Source of the DNA: Aphanomyces cochlioides
Taxonomy: Eukaryota > Oomycota > Saprolegniomycetes > Saprolegniales > Verrucalvaceae
DNA: 64,000 bases
Direction of reading: 5' to 3'
NCBI GenBank assembly: GCA_019828595.1
Contig: JAHQRK010000020.1
Location: 1,426,001-1,490,000 of the forward strand
Part shown: positions 10,152 to 20,738 of the stretch, one piece after another
Layout of the letters: each line of letters opens with the position of its first letter
How positions within the stretch are numbered: the first letter of the stretch is position 1
The notes under the pieces: model-generated
Seen by the model: the letters and a program-made list of their open reading frames with translations, nothing else
What the model was told of the DNA's origin: nothing
Database searches by the model: none
Program-made: the position numbers and the translations under genes

Positions 10152-12449
10152 CTGCAATGGGGAGGTATATTGATAGACTTTCAATATCTACTAATACTAA
10201 TATTGCCTACTAACGGCTCATCCCACTTCCAAATGCTTCAGCAGATTTTCTACTTTGGGCTTTGGAGTACAGCGATTTTTGACTTGTTGAATAAATACTT
10301 GGGGCTTGTTAATTTGGGGCTGAAGGTTGGAGCGCGAGCAAAGTCGGGTACTTGGCTACCAGTGGGCGATAGACAGGTTGTCTATGCAAAGTATTGATTG
10401 CTGAAATTGCTTCCACTCGTTGAGGGCTGTCAACTTCTTGGAGGCGAAGCCATCTGCGGATCGATGCATGCCATCGGATGAAGCTGACTTCTTGCCAAAT
10501 TTCTGGCGGAGGCGGCTCCTTCGATTCGAACTTGGCGGCGTTGTGCGTTGTCCAAATATAGTGAAGGTTGGAAGCACACAGAAGAGCCCAGAGCACAAAC
10601 AGTATGTCTTGAAGCTGGCTACCGCGTTCGTTGACTTGAAAGCGGTCGATGTTGGTGATGGCAGTCCAATCGAAATTGACACCGAAGCATCGCCAAGCGG
10701 TCGCGTGAAAACGCCAAAGGGGATACACGCGAGAGCAGGTGTGGAAGGCGTGGTGTTGGTTCTCCGGTGCGTCGCAATTGGTATAGACACAGCAAATTAC
10801 GTCTGGCTGCTGAGGTTGCAAGTAGAACAAGCGCGAGTTGACAGGCAGCATGTTGAACAACAGTCGAAACCAAACGTCGCCATGGAGGGGAGGCGGCCAA
10901 CGGCATGTTTTGCGGATGAGTCGCACGTAGGTCGCAATATCTTGTTGCTCGACGCGGGACGATGTCGCCACTGGGTGCGGTTTTCCATCCGAAGGGGCGT
11001 GATGCGCCAAACGTGATACGAGTCGCTTGGGCCAACGCTCGAAGGATAGCAATTGATCTTTGAAAAGTGCCTTGAAAGGGTGACTTGTTGTATCGATATC
11101 GGTCAAAGCAGTTCCAGTTCGAACGCCAGACGTGCGGAGGACTTGGTCGAATATCTTGGTGAGGTGGCTATAAACTTGACCAGCACGTTCGGGTGCTGCA
11201 AATCCCATCGCGCCGTTCGCTTGTAACGTCACTTGTGCCGCACGGTTGTTGGATGACAGTCGATCAATAAACGCAGCTCTTGTAGGCCATGTCCCTTGCC
11301 GTGTCAAGAAGTCTTTGAGGCAGTGGAAACCGTTTTGAGACGCATGTCTACACCATCGACGACACAGAGCAGTCTTCACGACATTTGATGTAGCACCCGC
11401 AGGACCAACTTGCAGAGCGGGGTAGGATGTCAGCCACACGGGGAGGTTCAAAAGTTCTTCGAGGCTTGGTGGCGAAGCGGTTCGCTTGGCCATAGGTGTG
11501 GCGGCCCATTGATGCCAAATGTCGTGCCAAAGAGGATGCAGCTCCCACAAAAACAACCACTTGGAGCTGTGGTTGGGGAAGTACGTGAGAAAGTCGAACG
11601 GGTGGGTGTCGCGATACAGCTTGTTCATGACACGGGAAAATTGTCTCTTGACAAGCAACTTCCATGGGGCAAATGTGTTGGGTGAATTGGGCTGCATCAA
11701 GAGTTGGAGCCGCAGCAGTCGCTGAGTCCGAAGCTTCGAAGCCACATGCGGAATACCGAGGCCGAGTTTTTGATCGAACTGCCACTTGCGGCAAATAGTT
11801 GAGCGATGATGGTCGGTGATTTGCGTCTTCCGACCAAGGATGTACTTGTTGACCATTCTTTGCCAAACGGCAACCATCGTTGGAGGCACATACACTGCAG
11901 CCGTGACATGCCATAACAACGACAACAACATGGTCGATACGATGAGTTTGCGGCCTTGGATGGTTCGCGCACGACTTCCCCACGTTTGAAACGCAGCCAG
12001 AAACTTGTCGTTCAGTTGCTGGACTTGAAAATCGCGCGGCAGTCGGTGGCCAAAGAGAATACCAAGGTATTTCACTGGCTTCTCGCTCGGCAAGACGTTC
12101 AAGAGGCCACCATCGTCGATGTCTTCGATATCGAGATTGTTGTTGAGCGCCAAAGTCATGCACTTGGCAACGTTGAGACGAGCTCCAGACACAGAGCAAA
12201 AGTCTTCGACAATTGCCATTTGCTCGACCGCCGCTTGGAGGGATGACGAGAGTAGAGTCGTGTCGTCGGCAAAGTAGATGCTCGTCAGTGAGTCTCCATT
12301 TGGAAGGGGAATACCAAAATCAGGAGATCCGCGTAGCATTTCGCCGAGTGGCTCGAGGTAAAGTACGAAGAGCATGCACGATAGGGGGCAACCTTGCTTG
12401 ACTCCGCGGGTAGGCCGTATGGTAGGGCCAAGACCGTCGTTGAAAATGA
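10152..12449 (-). mobile_element. LINE family A copy L4, 5'-truncated
   Basis: This 2298-bp copy has the same truncation point and same diagnostic variants as L2 (for example TATTGATAG in the 3'UTR). It arose by segmental duplication rather than independent insertion. It differs from L2 at 11211 (C, the common state, against T in L2). Confidence 0.92.
10309..12449 (-). pseudogene. LINE-A ORF2 C-terminal fragment (RT, truncated)
   Basis: Open from the truncation point to a TAA at 10309. Content is as in L2: RT motifs B to E and the C-terminal finger, with no endonuclease and no native start. Confidence 0.9.
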
Positions 12450-12464
12450 TCCGGTCATAGCTCA
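12450..12464 (+). repeat. Target-site duplication between L4 and L5
   Basis: TCCGGTCATAGCTCA, shared by the stacked elements L4 (left) and L5 (right). Confidence 0.92.
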
Positions 12465-12620
12465 CTGCAATGGGGAGGTATATTAATAGACTTTCAATAT
12501 CTACTAATACTAATATTGCCTACTAACGGCTCATCCCACTTCCAAATGCTTCAGCAGATTTTCTACCTTGGGCTTTGGAGTACAGCGATTTTTGACTTTT
12601 GAATAAATACTTGGGGCTTG

Positions 12621-15600
12621 TTAATTTGGGGTTGAAGGTTGGAGCGCGAGCAAAGTCGGGTACTTGGCTACCAGTGGGCGATAGACAGGTTGTCTATGCA
12701 AAGTATTGATTGCTGAAATTGCTTCCACTCGTTGAGGGCTGTCAACTTCTTGGAGGCGAAGCCATCTGCGGATCGATGCATGCCATCGGATGAAGCTGAC
12801 TTCTTGCCAAATTTCTGGCGGAGGCGGCTCCTTCGATTCGAACTTGGCGGCGTTGTGCGTTGTCCAAATATAGTGAAGGTTGGAAGCACACAGAAGAGCC
12901 CAGAGCACAAACAGTATGTCTTGAAGCTGGCTACCGCGTTCGTTGACTTGAAAGCGGTCGATGTTGGTGATGGCAGTCCAATCGAAATTGACACCGAAGC
13001 ATCGCCAAGCGGTCGCGTGAAAACGCCAAAGGGGATACACGCGAGAGCAGGTGTGGAAGGCGTGGTGTTGGTTCTCCGGTGCGTCGCAATTGGTATAGAC
13101 ACAGCAAATTACGTCTGGCTGCTGAGGTTGCAAGTAGAACAAGCGCGAGTTGACAGGCAGCATGTTGAACAACAGTCGAAACCAAACGTCGCCATGGAGG
13201 GGAGGCGGCCAACGGCATGTTTTGCGGATGAGTCGCACGTAGGTCGCAATATCTTGTTGCTCGACGCGGGACGATGTCGCCACTGGGTGCGGTTTTCCAT
13301 CCGAAGGGGCGTGATGCGCCAAACGTGATACGAGTCGCTTGGGCCAACGCTCGAAGGATAGCAATTGATCTTTGAAAAGTGCCTTGAAAGGGTGACTTGT
13401 TGTATCGATATCGGTCAAAGCAGTTCCAGTTCGAACGCCAGACGTGCGGAGGACTTGGTCGAATATCTTGGTGAGGTGGCTATAAACTTGACCAGCACGT
13501 TCGGGTGCTGCAAATCCCATCGCGCCGTTCGCTTGTAACGTCACTTGTGCCGCACGGTTGTTGGATGACAGTCGATCAATAAACGCAGCTCTTGTAGGCC
13601 ATGTCCCTTGCCGTGTCAAGAAGTCTTTGAGGCAGTGGAAACCGTTTTGAGACGCATGTCTACACCATCGACGACACAGAGCAGTCTTCACGACATTTGA
13701 TGTAGCACCCGCAGGACCAACTTGCAGAGCGGGGTAGGATGTCAGCCACACGGGGAGGTTCAAAAGTTCTTCGAGGCTTGGTGGCGAAGCGGTTCGCTTG
13801 GCCATAGGTGTGGCGGCCCATTGATGCCAAATGTCGTGCCAAAGAGGATGCAGCTCCCACAAAAACAACCACTTGGAGCTGTGGTTGGGGAAGTACGTGA
13901 GAAAGTCGAACGGGTGGGTGTCGCGATACAGCTTGTTCATGACACGGGAAAATTGTCTCTTGACAAGCAACTTCCATGGGGCAAATGTGTTGGGTGAATT
14001 GGGCTGCATCAAGAGTTGGAGCCGCAGCAGTCGCTGAGTCCGAAGCTTCGAAGCCACATGCGGAATACCGAGGCCGAGTTTTTGATCGAACTGCCACTTG
14101 CGGCAAATAGTTGAGCGATGATGGTCGGTGATTTGCGTCTTCCGACCAAGGATGTACTTGTTGACCATTCTTTGCCAAACGGCAACCATCGTTGGAGGCA
14201 CATACACTGCAGCCGTGACATGCCATAACAACGACAACAACATGGTCGATACGATGAGTTTGCGGCCTTGGATGGTTCGCGCACGACTTCCCCACGTTTG
14301 AAACGCAGCCAGAAACTTGTCGTTCAGTTGCTGGACTTGAAAATCGCGCGGCAGTCGGTGGCCAAAGAGAATACCAAGGTATTTCACTGGCTTCTCGCTC
14401 GGCAAGACGTTCAAGAGGCCACCATCGTCGATGTCTTCGATATCGAGATTGTTGTTGAGCGCCAAAGTCATGCACTTGGCAACGTTGAGACGAGCTCCAG
14501 ACACAGAGCAAAAGTCTTCGACAATTGCCATTTGCTCGACCGCCGCTTGGAGGGATGACGAGAGTAGAGTCGTGTCGTCGGCAAAGTAGATGCTCGTCAG
14601 TGAGTCTCCATTTGGAAGGGGAATACCAAAATCAGGAGATCCGCGTAGCATTTCGCCGAGTGGCTCGAGGTAAAGTACGAAGAGCATGCACGATAGGGGG
14701 CAACCTTGCTTGACTCCGCGGGTAGGCCGTATGGTTGGGCCAAGACCGTCGTTGAAAATAATCTGGACCAGAGGCGTATTGTAAAGCAACTGAACCCAAG
14801 ACACAAATGTGGGACCGATGTTCATCTCCTTGAGTACGTCGAAGAGAAAGCCTTGGTCAACCATATCGTATGCCTTGGAAAAGTCGAGAAACGTCGCGTA
14901 GTAGTCGTGGTCTTCATTGGTACAGAAAGTCTGTAATGCTTGTACCAGCATCACGTGGTCGTGCAAGCGACGGCCAGGGACAAAACCAGCTTGGCTTGGG
15001 TGAGCGAGGTATGGGGCAACTTGTGCAAGACGGTAGGCCAGCGCCCGCGATAGAATCTTGACTTCAACCGACATGAGAGTAATCGGCCGATAGTTGCCAG
15101 GGTCGCCTCTGTCTCCAGCCTTGAACAAGAGCGCCACTGCACTTCGGCGTTGTTGGAGCAGGAGGTGACCGTGATGGGTGAGTTGGTAGTTGAACACCTT
15201 GAGCAGGATTTGGGCGAATACGTCCGGGGAGACTTGAAAGAAAGCTGCAGGCCAGCCGTCTGAACCAGGAGACTTGTTCGGGTTCATAGACTTGAGCGCG
15301 CCGCACAGGTCTTCCGCCGTGAGAGGACTTTCCAGAGCGTCGCGCTGTTCTTGAGTGAGACGTCGAGTAATGGCTCGAATGATAGCTCGGCGACGGGCCC
15401 GATTCAACGGTGGTTGGTCTCTTGGAGTGACCATGATGTTTTTCCAATGAGACGTAAAACCAGCCTTGACTTCAGACGGGTCAGTCGACGTTACACCGTT
15501 GATTGTCACGGACGAGAGCGGCACTTTGATCCCCTTGGGTCGACGAAAAAAGTGACTGGTACCTCGCTCGTTGACGTTGGCGTGAAAGTCGAATTGCTGA

Positions 15601-16775
15601 TCCAGGTTGAACTGTCGGTACTCGCTGCGGGCAGTGTCAAGGGCTTGACGGGCGGTATTAACAATGGATGTCTCAACGAGTCCCATGTCGAATGCTCGGC
15701 GGGAAGTAAGCCACTTCATCTTGAGGCTGTTGAGTGTGTACTTCATCGAGTCAATGTACTGGCGATGACTGACTTGGAGACGCTTCTTCATTCTCTTCAA
15801 CCAGCCGTACCACTTTGCGCCAAAGTTTTGAGTGTCGTCTGCGCGCATCTCGTCCAAAAGTTGATTGGCTTCGGCCTTGATCGCTGCGACTACTTGAGGG
15901 TTCTTTAAGAGCTCACGGGGGAGGCGCCAGTAACTTCGGTCGGGAGCTCGCTGCTCGCAGGAGAGGACCACTTTGTGTTCCATGTGGTCGCCTGCAAAGC
16001 TGCTTGGGGAATAGCTTGAACGTGCGTACGTTTGAGCGACGATATCTTGGTCCACAAACAGGTAGTCGAGGCGGTTGCTTCGACCAGGGCCGCTGTAAAC
16101 GCGCTCGTTGGGGTGGTGCATCCTCCACGCATCGGTAACACCAAGTGCTGAAAGCCAGGCAATGCATTCCGCCTTACCAGCGTTGTGGTCTTGGCGAGGT
16201 CGAGTCGCGTCCAGATGCTTCTCCAGGGGTAAGTTGAAATCGCCTCCGACAAAGTGAATGCTGTCGTCTTCAAAGTCGCGAGGCAGGTCGTCGAAAAACG
16301 GTGCTCGAGAGTGAGCGATAACCGGGGCATAGACGTTGTGAAAGTACACAGGAACGCCGTCCCACTGAGTTCGAACAACCATGTATCTTCCAGGTCGGTC
16401 ATGGGTGGTCAAGTGTTGCAGGTCGAGGAATCCAGGCATGGATCCATGGAAATACGATGCCACACCGCAGCGCCGATTGTTGAGTGAGTCGACGCGATCA
16501 GTGCGGAGATCGTTGGTGAAAAGCTTGTATTTGCCAACGCCTACTTCGTTGTTGAGGTGGAGTTGGAAGGTTTCGAGATGTTTGATGTTATTGATTTTGG
16601 TTTCTTGAAAGAAAACGGCTTGGGTCGGAATTTGGAGTCGCCGCGCCACAAGATGTCCGTTGTCTTTCAGCCCATTGAGGTTGGCAGTGGTCAGTTCGAG
16701 TATGGGGAACTTGGTGAAGAGACCGGCCGCGACCACCTTAGCCACGGAACGCGACAGACGTTGCGTTCGCAACAT
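12621..16775 (-). CDS. LINE-A ORF2: APE endonuclease / reverse transcriptase
   Basis: A 1384-aa open frame from ATG (16773-16775) to TAA. All APE catalytic motifs and RT motifs described for L8 are present, so the protein looks competent. It differs from L8 by a few residues (for example LEKHLD for LEEHLD, NGV for NGA before TSTDP, and STPN at the C-terminus). ORF1 is missing, so any activity would depend on ORF1 supplied elsewhere or on ORF2 alone. The leader upstream of the ATG is only 66 nt before the tRNA gene. Confidence 0.93.
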   Translation of the reverse strand: MLRTQRLSRSVAKVVAAGLFTKFPILELTTANLNGLKDNGHLVARRLQIPTQAVFFQETKINNIKHLETFQLHLNNEVGVGKYKLFTNDLRTDRVDSLNNRRCGVASYFHGSMPGFLDLQHLTTHDRPGRYMVVRTQWDGVPVYFHNVYAPVIAHSRAPFFDDLPRDFEDDSIHFVGGDFNLPLEKHLDATRPRQDHNAGKAECIAWLSALGVTDAWRMHHPNERVYSGPGRSNRLDYLFVDQDIVAQTYARSSYSPSSFAGDHMEHKVVLSCEQRAPDRSYWRLPRELLKNPQVVAAIKAEANQLLDEMRADDTQNFGAKWYGWLKRMKKRLQVSHRQYIDSMKYTLNSLKMKWLTSRRAFDMGLVETSIVNTARQALDTARSEYRQFNLDQQFDFHANVNERGTSHFFRRPKGIKVPLSSVTINGVTSTDPSEVKAGFTSHWKNIMVTPRDQPPLNRARRRAIIRAITRRLTQEQRDALESPLTAEDLCGALKSMNPNKSPGSDGWPAAFFQVSPDVFAQILLKVFNYQLTHHGHLLLQQRRSAVALLFKAGDRGDPGNYRPITLMSVEVKILSRALAYRLAQVAPYLAHPSQAGFVPGRRLHDHVMLVQALQTFCTNEDHDYYATFLDFSKAYDMVDQGFLFDVLKEMNIGPTFVSWVQLLYNTPLVQIIFNDGLGPTIRPTRGVKQGCPLSCMLFVLYLEPLGEMLRGSPDFGIPLPNGDSLTSIYFADDTTLLSSSLQAAVEQMAIVEDFCSVSGARLNVAKCMTLALNNNLDIEDIDDGGLLNVLPSEKPVKYLGILFGHRLPRDFQVQQLNDKFLAAFQTWGSRARTIQGRKLIVSTMLLSLLWHVTAAVYVPPTMVAVWQRMVNKYILGRKTQITDHHRSTICRKWQFDQKLGLGIPHVASKLRTQRLLRLQLLMQPNSPNTFAPWKLLVKRQFSRVMNKLYRDTHPFDFLTYFPNHSSKWLFLWELHPLWHDIWHQWAATPMAKRTASPPSLEELLNLPVWLTSYPALQVGPAGATSNVVKTALCRRWCRHASQNGFHCLKDFLTRQGTWPTRAAFIDRLSSNNRAAQVTLQANGAMGFAAPERAGQVYSHLTKIFDQVLRTSGVRTGTALTDIDTTSHPFKALFKDQLLSFERWPKRLVSRLAHHAPSDGKPHPVATSSRVEQQDIATYVRLIRKTCRWPPPLHGDVWFRLLFNMLPVNSRLFYLQPQQPDVICCVYTNCDAPENQHHAFHTCSRVYPLWRFHATAWRCFGVNFDWTAITNIDRFQVNERGSQLQDILFVLWALLCASNLHYIWTTHNAAKFESKEPPPPEIWQEVSFIRWHASIRRWLRLQEVDSPQRVEAISAINTLHRQPVYRPLVAKYPTLLALQPSTPN

Positions 16776-16841
16776 CTCCCAGCATGAGTGTCTGAGTGTC
16801 GGGTTGGAACATCACTTGGTTGTCGAAGGTGGGGTCCAGGA
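16738..16841 (-). pseudogene. LINE-A ORF1 C-terminal tail
   Basis: Last ~34 codons of ORF1, overlapping the ORF2 start by 38 nt. The rest is truncated. Confidence 0.85.
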
Positions 16842-16842
16842 T

Positions 16843-16950
16843 CCGGTCATAGCTCAGTTGGTAGAGCGTTTGACTGTAGTGGAAAGTTGTATTGGATTCA
16901 GTATGGCTTCAGAAATCAAATGGCCACCGGTTCGATTCCGGTTGACCGGA
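16843..16950 (+). tRNA. tRNA-Tyr(GTA), intact, with intron (T3)
   Basis: The acceptor stem CCGGTCA pairs with TGACCGG, followed by discriminator A73. C1:G72 plus A73 is the eukaryotic tyrosine identity set. The D stem is GCTC/GAGC, the anticodon stem TTTGA/TCAAA, the loop CTGTAG/A with anticodon GTA, and the T arm ACCGG-TTCGATT-CCGGT. A 35-nt intron lies after G37 (offsets 38-72), the standard position. The A box and B box match consensus and a T5 terminator follows. Its 5' flank is L5 rather than native spacer, yet the tRNA itself is complete. Confidence 0.96.
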
Positions 16951-18035
16951 CTCTCTTTTTCACACTTTCATCTCCTTTCCTTCTCTTACCCTCTTTTTTC
17001 CACCTCTCTCTTCATCTTCACGACCTTTACACGTCCCAACATTTAGATTCATCACATTTACCTACACATACAACAACTACACACGATACAGTCTATTCCA
17101 ATGCCACACAAACAAATCTACGCGTTTTCACCAGCATTCACGCGGCATGAGCCATCATTGCTCTGTCTTGTTTATTTCATGTGCAGGACACATTGGATGC
17201 ACCCCAAAAGACATTACAATCAAGAGGAATCACATTCCCTTACATACGTTGTCGTGCCAGTATTTTTGTCGCTCGTCAATCTCTGACAAAAACTCCTCCA
17301 CGTAGTAGCATAGAAGTGCCATTTTGAAGGTCCAGTGAGCATACATGCCCCACAGCTCCTACGTTTGCCTTTCGGATGTCTGTGACGGCTCAGTTCAAAG
17401 TAGTTCGGGGTTGACGTTTTAAGTGATGCCTCGCTAATTCATTGATCGAAATGAACAACACGTTATTTAAACATGGTTGCTTCTTGGAGGATAAAACAGT
17501 TTATGTTGGTTGTCCAAAATGAACAGCCTCATACTTTCCAACCTCTGAATTGAGGTATAATCCCTTTGCAAAAACAAATCGCAACGACGTTTGGCTTCAA
17601 CACAGAGAGAGGAGGAAAAAGAGTCTACCAATCGCACACGCATACATTCCGTTCTTGTTGTGTCGTTGTTTTAGTCACTCATATTTTGGCAAGTCATATA
17701 TACATTCTTTTTGGGGGACACAGCACGAGGATTCATCGTGCTAACTTGGTGCGTGCTGTGTGGCCACGGTGCGACGTTGGTACGGAGACTTCTCTACAAC
17801 ACTGCATGAGGCAGAGCGAAGAGCTTGGTAAAGGGTAAGAGTGTTTGTAAATAAGAAGGTGGATGGAATGCGATGTTGTAGATGAAATGGCAGAGACGAG
17901 TCTCTGAAAATGGGCTGGAAGATAGTGAGGACTATAAGAATACAGGGTGTAGGATGTGGTTGATGATGTCAGTTGGTAGTGTATGTAGATGACTAAAATA
18001 GTGTGTGAAAGGTCGGTGGCTGGAGGACGAATGTG
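16951..18035 (+). repeat. tRNA-Tyr array spacer, unit U3
   Basis: Standard spacer with a T5G5 tract. Private SNPs include GATGTCAGTT for GATGCCAGTT near 17968 and GACGAATGTG just upstream of T4. No gene is supported. Confidence 0.9.
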
Positions 18036-18036
18036 T

Positions 18037-18133
18037 CCGGTCATAGCTCAGTTGGTAGAGCGTTTGACTGTAGTGGAAAGTTGTATTGGATTCAGTATGG
18101 CTTCAGAAATCAAATGGCCACCGGTTGACCGGA
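18037..18133 (+). pseudogene. tRNA-Tyr(GTA) pseudogene T4, B box deleted
   Basis: Same 11-bp deletion as T1 and T2, but in an array unit with native spacer on its 5' side, outside the duplicated block. The defect therefore arose again or spread through the array by unequal exchange or conversion. Confidence 0.9.
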
Positions 18134-19218
18134 CTCTCTTTTTCACACTTTCATCTCCTTTCCTTCTCTTACCCTCTTTTTTCCACCTCTCTCTTCATCT
18201 TCACGACCTTTACACGTCCCAACATTTAGATTCATCACATTTACCTACACATACAACAACTACACACGATACAGTCTATTCCAATGCCACACAAACAAAT
18301 CTACGCGTTTTCACCAGCATTCACGCGGCATGAGCCATCATTGCTCTGTCTTGTTTATTTCATGTGCAGGACACATTGGATGCACCCCAAAAGACATTAC
18401 AATCAAGAGGAATCACATTCCCTTACATACGTTGTCGTGCCAGTATTTTTGTCGCTCGTCAATCTCTGACAAAAACTCCTCCACGTAGTAGCATAGAAGT
18501 GCCATTTTGAAGGTCCAGTGAGCATACATGCCCCACAGCTCCTACGTTTGCCTTTCGGATGTCTGTGACGGCTCAGTTCAAAGTAGTTCGGGGTTGACGT
18601 TTTAAGTGATGCCTCGCTAATTCATTGATCGAAATGAACAACACGTTATTTAAACATGGTTGCTTCTTGGAGGATAAAACAGTTTATGTTGGTTGTCCAA
18701 AATGAACAGCCTCATACTTTCCAACCTCTGAATTGAGGTATAATCCCTTTGCAAAAACAAATCGCAACGACGTTTGGCTTCAACACAGAGAGAGGAGGAA
18801 AAAGAGTCTACCAATCGCACACGCATACATTCCGTTCTTGTTGTGTCGTTGTTTTAGTCACTCATATTTTGGCAAGTCATATATACATTTTTTTGGGGGG
18901 ACACAGCACGAGGATTCATCGTGCTAACTTGGTGCGTGCTGTGTGGCCACGGTGCGACGTTGGTACGGAGACTTCTCTACAACACTGCATGAGGCAGAGC
19001 GAAGAGCTTGGTAAAGGGTAAGAGTGTTTGTAAATAAGAAGGTGGATGGAATGCGATGTTGTAGATGAAATGGCAGAGACGAGTCTCTGAAAATGGGCTG
19101 GAAGATAGTGAGGACTATAAGAATACAGGGTGTAGGATGTGGTTGATGATGCCAGTTGGTAGTGTATGTAGATGACTAAAATAGTGTGTGAAAGGTCGGT
19201 GGCTGGAGGACGTATGTG
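18134..19218 (+). repeat. tRNA-Tyr array spacer, unit U4
   Basis: Standard spacer, with an aberrant T7G6 tract near 18888 (the usual C before the T run is T). No gene is supported. Confidence 0.9.
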
Positions 19219-19233
19219 TCCGGTCATAGCTCA
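19219..19233 (+). repeat. Left target-site duplication / tRNA stub (L6)
   Basis: TCCGGTCATAGCTCA followed by the family B 3' end (ATGTCAATGGGGAG). The matching right copy is at 24941-24955. Confidence 0.93.
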
Positions 19234-19311
19234 ATGTCAATGGGGAGTCTATTTGTAGTTAATGTAAACTACAAACTAATATTGCCCGAAGGCTCATCCC
19301 ATTTCCAACTG

Positions 19312-20525
19312 CTAGGCTGAATTGGAAATCAATTTGGCTTTTCGTTTTCTTGATTCGCTTCGACGTTGGGACTTCGATTTCTTCGGTGTTTGTAAGCTAA
19401 CACGGCGAATATGTCGGATAAAACTGACTCTTGGCATCTGACCCAGGGGGTATACATTTTCATTGTCTTGGATCATACATAGACTTCGGTCTATGCAGCG
19501 CTTGTATCGCTTGGCGAGGACCCAGCAATGGGATGTTGAATCAGTGACAGAAACAACCAAGAATTCTCCGTCAGGCTCATCCAATATCGCTCTACAGATA
19601 TCACGAATTGGATCACCCACCGATTGCTTGAGCAGTTGACGGGAGAATATGGCGTCGTTGTAGTGGAATCCATGTGTGTATGCCAGCTTGAGAAAATCAT
19701 GCATCTTGGAAGGGGGAATGCCCGCGTCTTGAGGAACTCCATGGGCCTCTTTGAAACCCGAAATGACTTCTTCGCTGAGCTCAAAATTGGAGACATTCAA
19801 ATTGGTAGCAACGATTCGGATTGCAGCCGCAAGACAAGATTTGTCACTGTTGTTGCCAATTTCTAGCCACAGAGGATCCATCGCTCGAAATTCAGCAAGC
19901 GTTGGGGCGAGACCAGTGTTCGTGAGGAAGTGGGCTCCAGCTTGTCGCCATCGTTGGTACATCGCCACGGCTTCTTGACACCCGCTGAGGTCTTTTTCGT
20001 CGAACCAGTCTTTGTCGAGTCCATCCGGGCGTTGAAACTTCCAGTTGACTTGGTATTGAATAGTTGAAATTCGATTTCGCATTGATGCCACTTCGCGGTG
20101 GTCATCGATAAACAACACTTCATCGATGTCATCATCGTCGGTTGGAATTCGCAGAGTGCGTGGGCGGTTGGTTGGGGCATCAGCCGTTGTCGCATTCGTT
20201 TGTGGCCTGGCTGGAACAGAAACATCGTCCAATAGATCCATGAGGGATGGTAGCGGAGATCCATTGTCATTGCCCAAGGGGTCAAATTCGCGGGTGCTCG
20301 AGTTCAAAATGGCATATCAGGAGTAAATTGGTGTTCTTCAGTTGTAACTGGACTTGAAGGACGAGTGTCGGATGATTGCGTCATAGGTACAGAAATCTCA
20401 ACTCCATCCACTCCCTCAAGAGTAATCCCTGGAGACATCGAGCTCCCCACACCTCGTGTAGTTATGGGTCTCGACGTCTGCGCGGGGAGTACGCTATCGG
20501 CAGTGAAAATCGTTGAAGCTTCCAT
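19312..20525 (-). pseudogene. LINE-B ORF3 (chromodomain-like + putative Cys protease), frameshifted
   Basis: Homologous to the intact ORF3 of L7, with ATG at 20523-20525 and TAG at 19312-19314. A 1-bp deletion near 20312 (AAATGGCATATC against AAATGGACATATC in L7) breaks the frame at about residue 71. It lies upstream of the chromodomain-like and protease-like regions, which remain open (19312-20307) but without their N-terminus. Confidence 0.85.
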
Positions 20526-20738
20526 TGTTGTTGTCTTGGGTAAAATCAAAAGTGAGTCTTGGAGAATTGTTTTGAGATTCTCACTGAACTTATTCTCAGT
20601 TGCGACACTTGAGTCAGGCACGATTTGATTGGGCAGTGAAATGTTTTGCGCGGATCGTGAGTGATGGTCGCCAGGATTCCCAATCAAAAATTCAGCTGGG
20701 ATACCAAGTCAAGAATACAGCTGGGGCTTGTAATCAAA

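Larger units (their letters stand above)
12465..16841 (-). mobile_element. LINE family A copy L5, truncated within ORF1, ORF2 intact
   Basis: This 4377-bp copy is the positional duplicate of L3, with the same truncation point 66 nt upstream of the ORF2 ATG, but without the 2-bp frameshifting deletion. It keeps the 3'UTR, intact ORF2 and the ORF1 tail. It abuts the intact tRNA gene at 16843. Confidence 0.92.
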
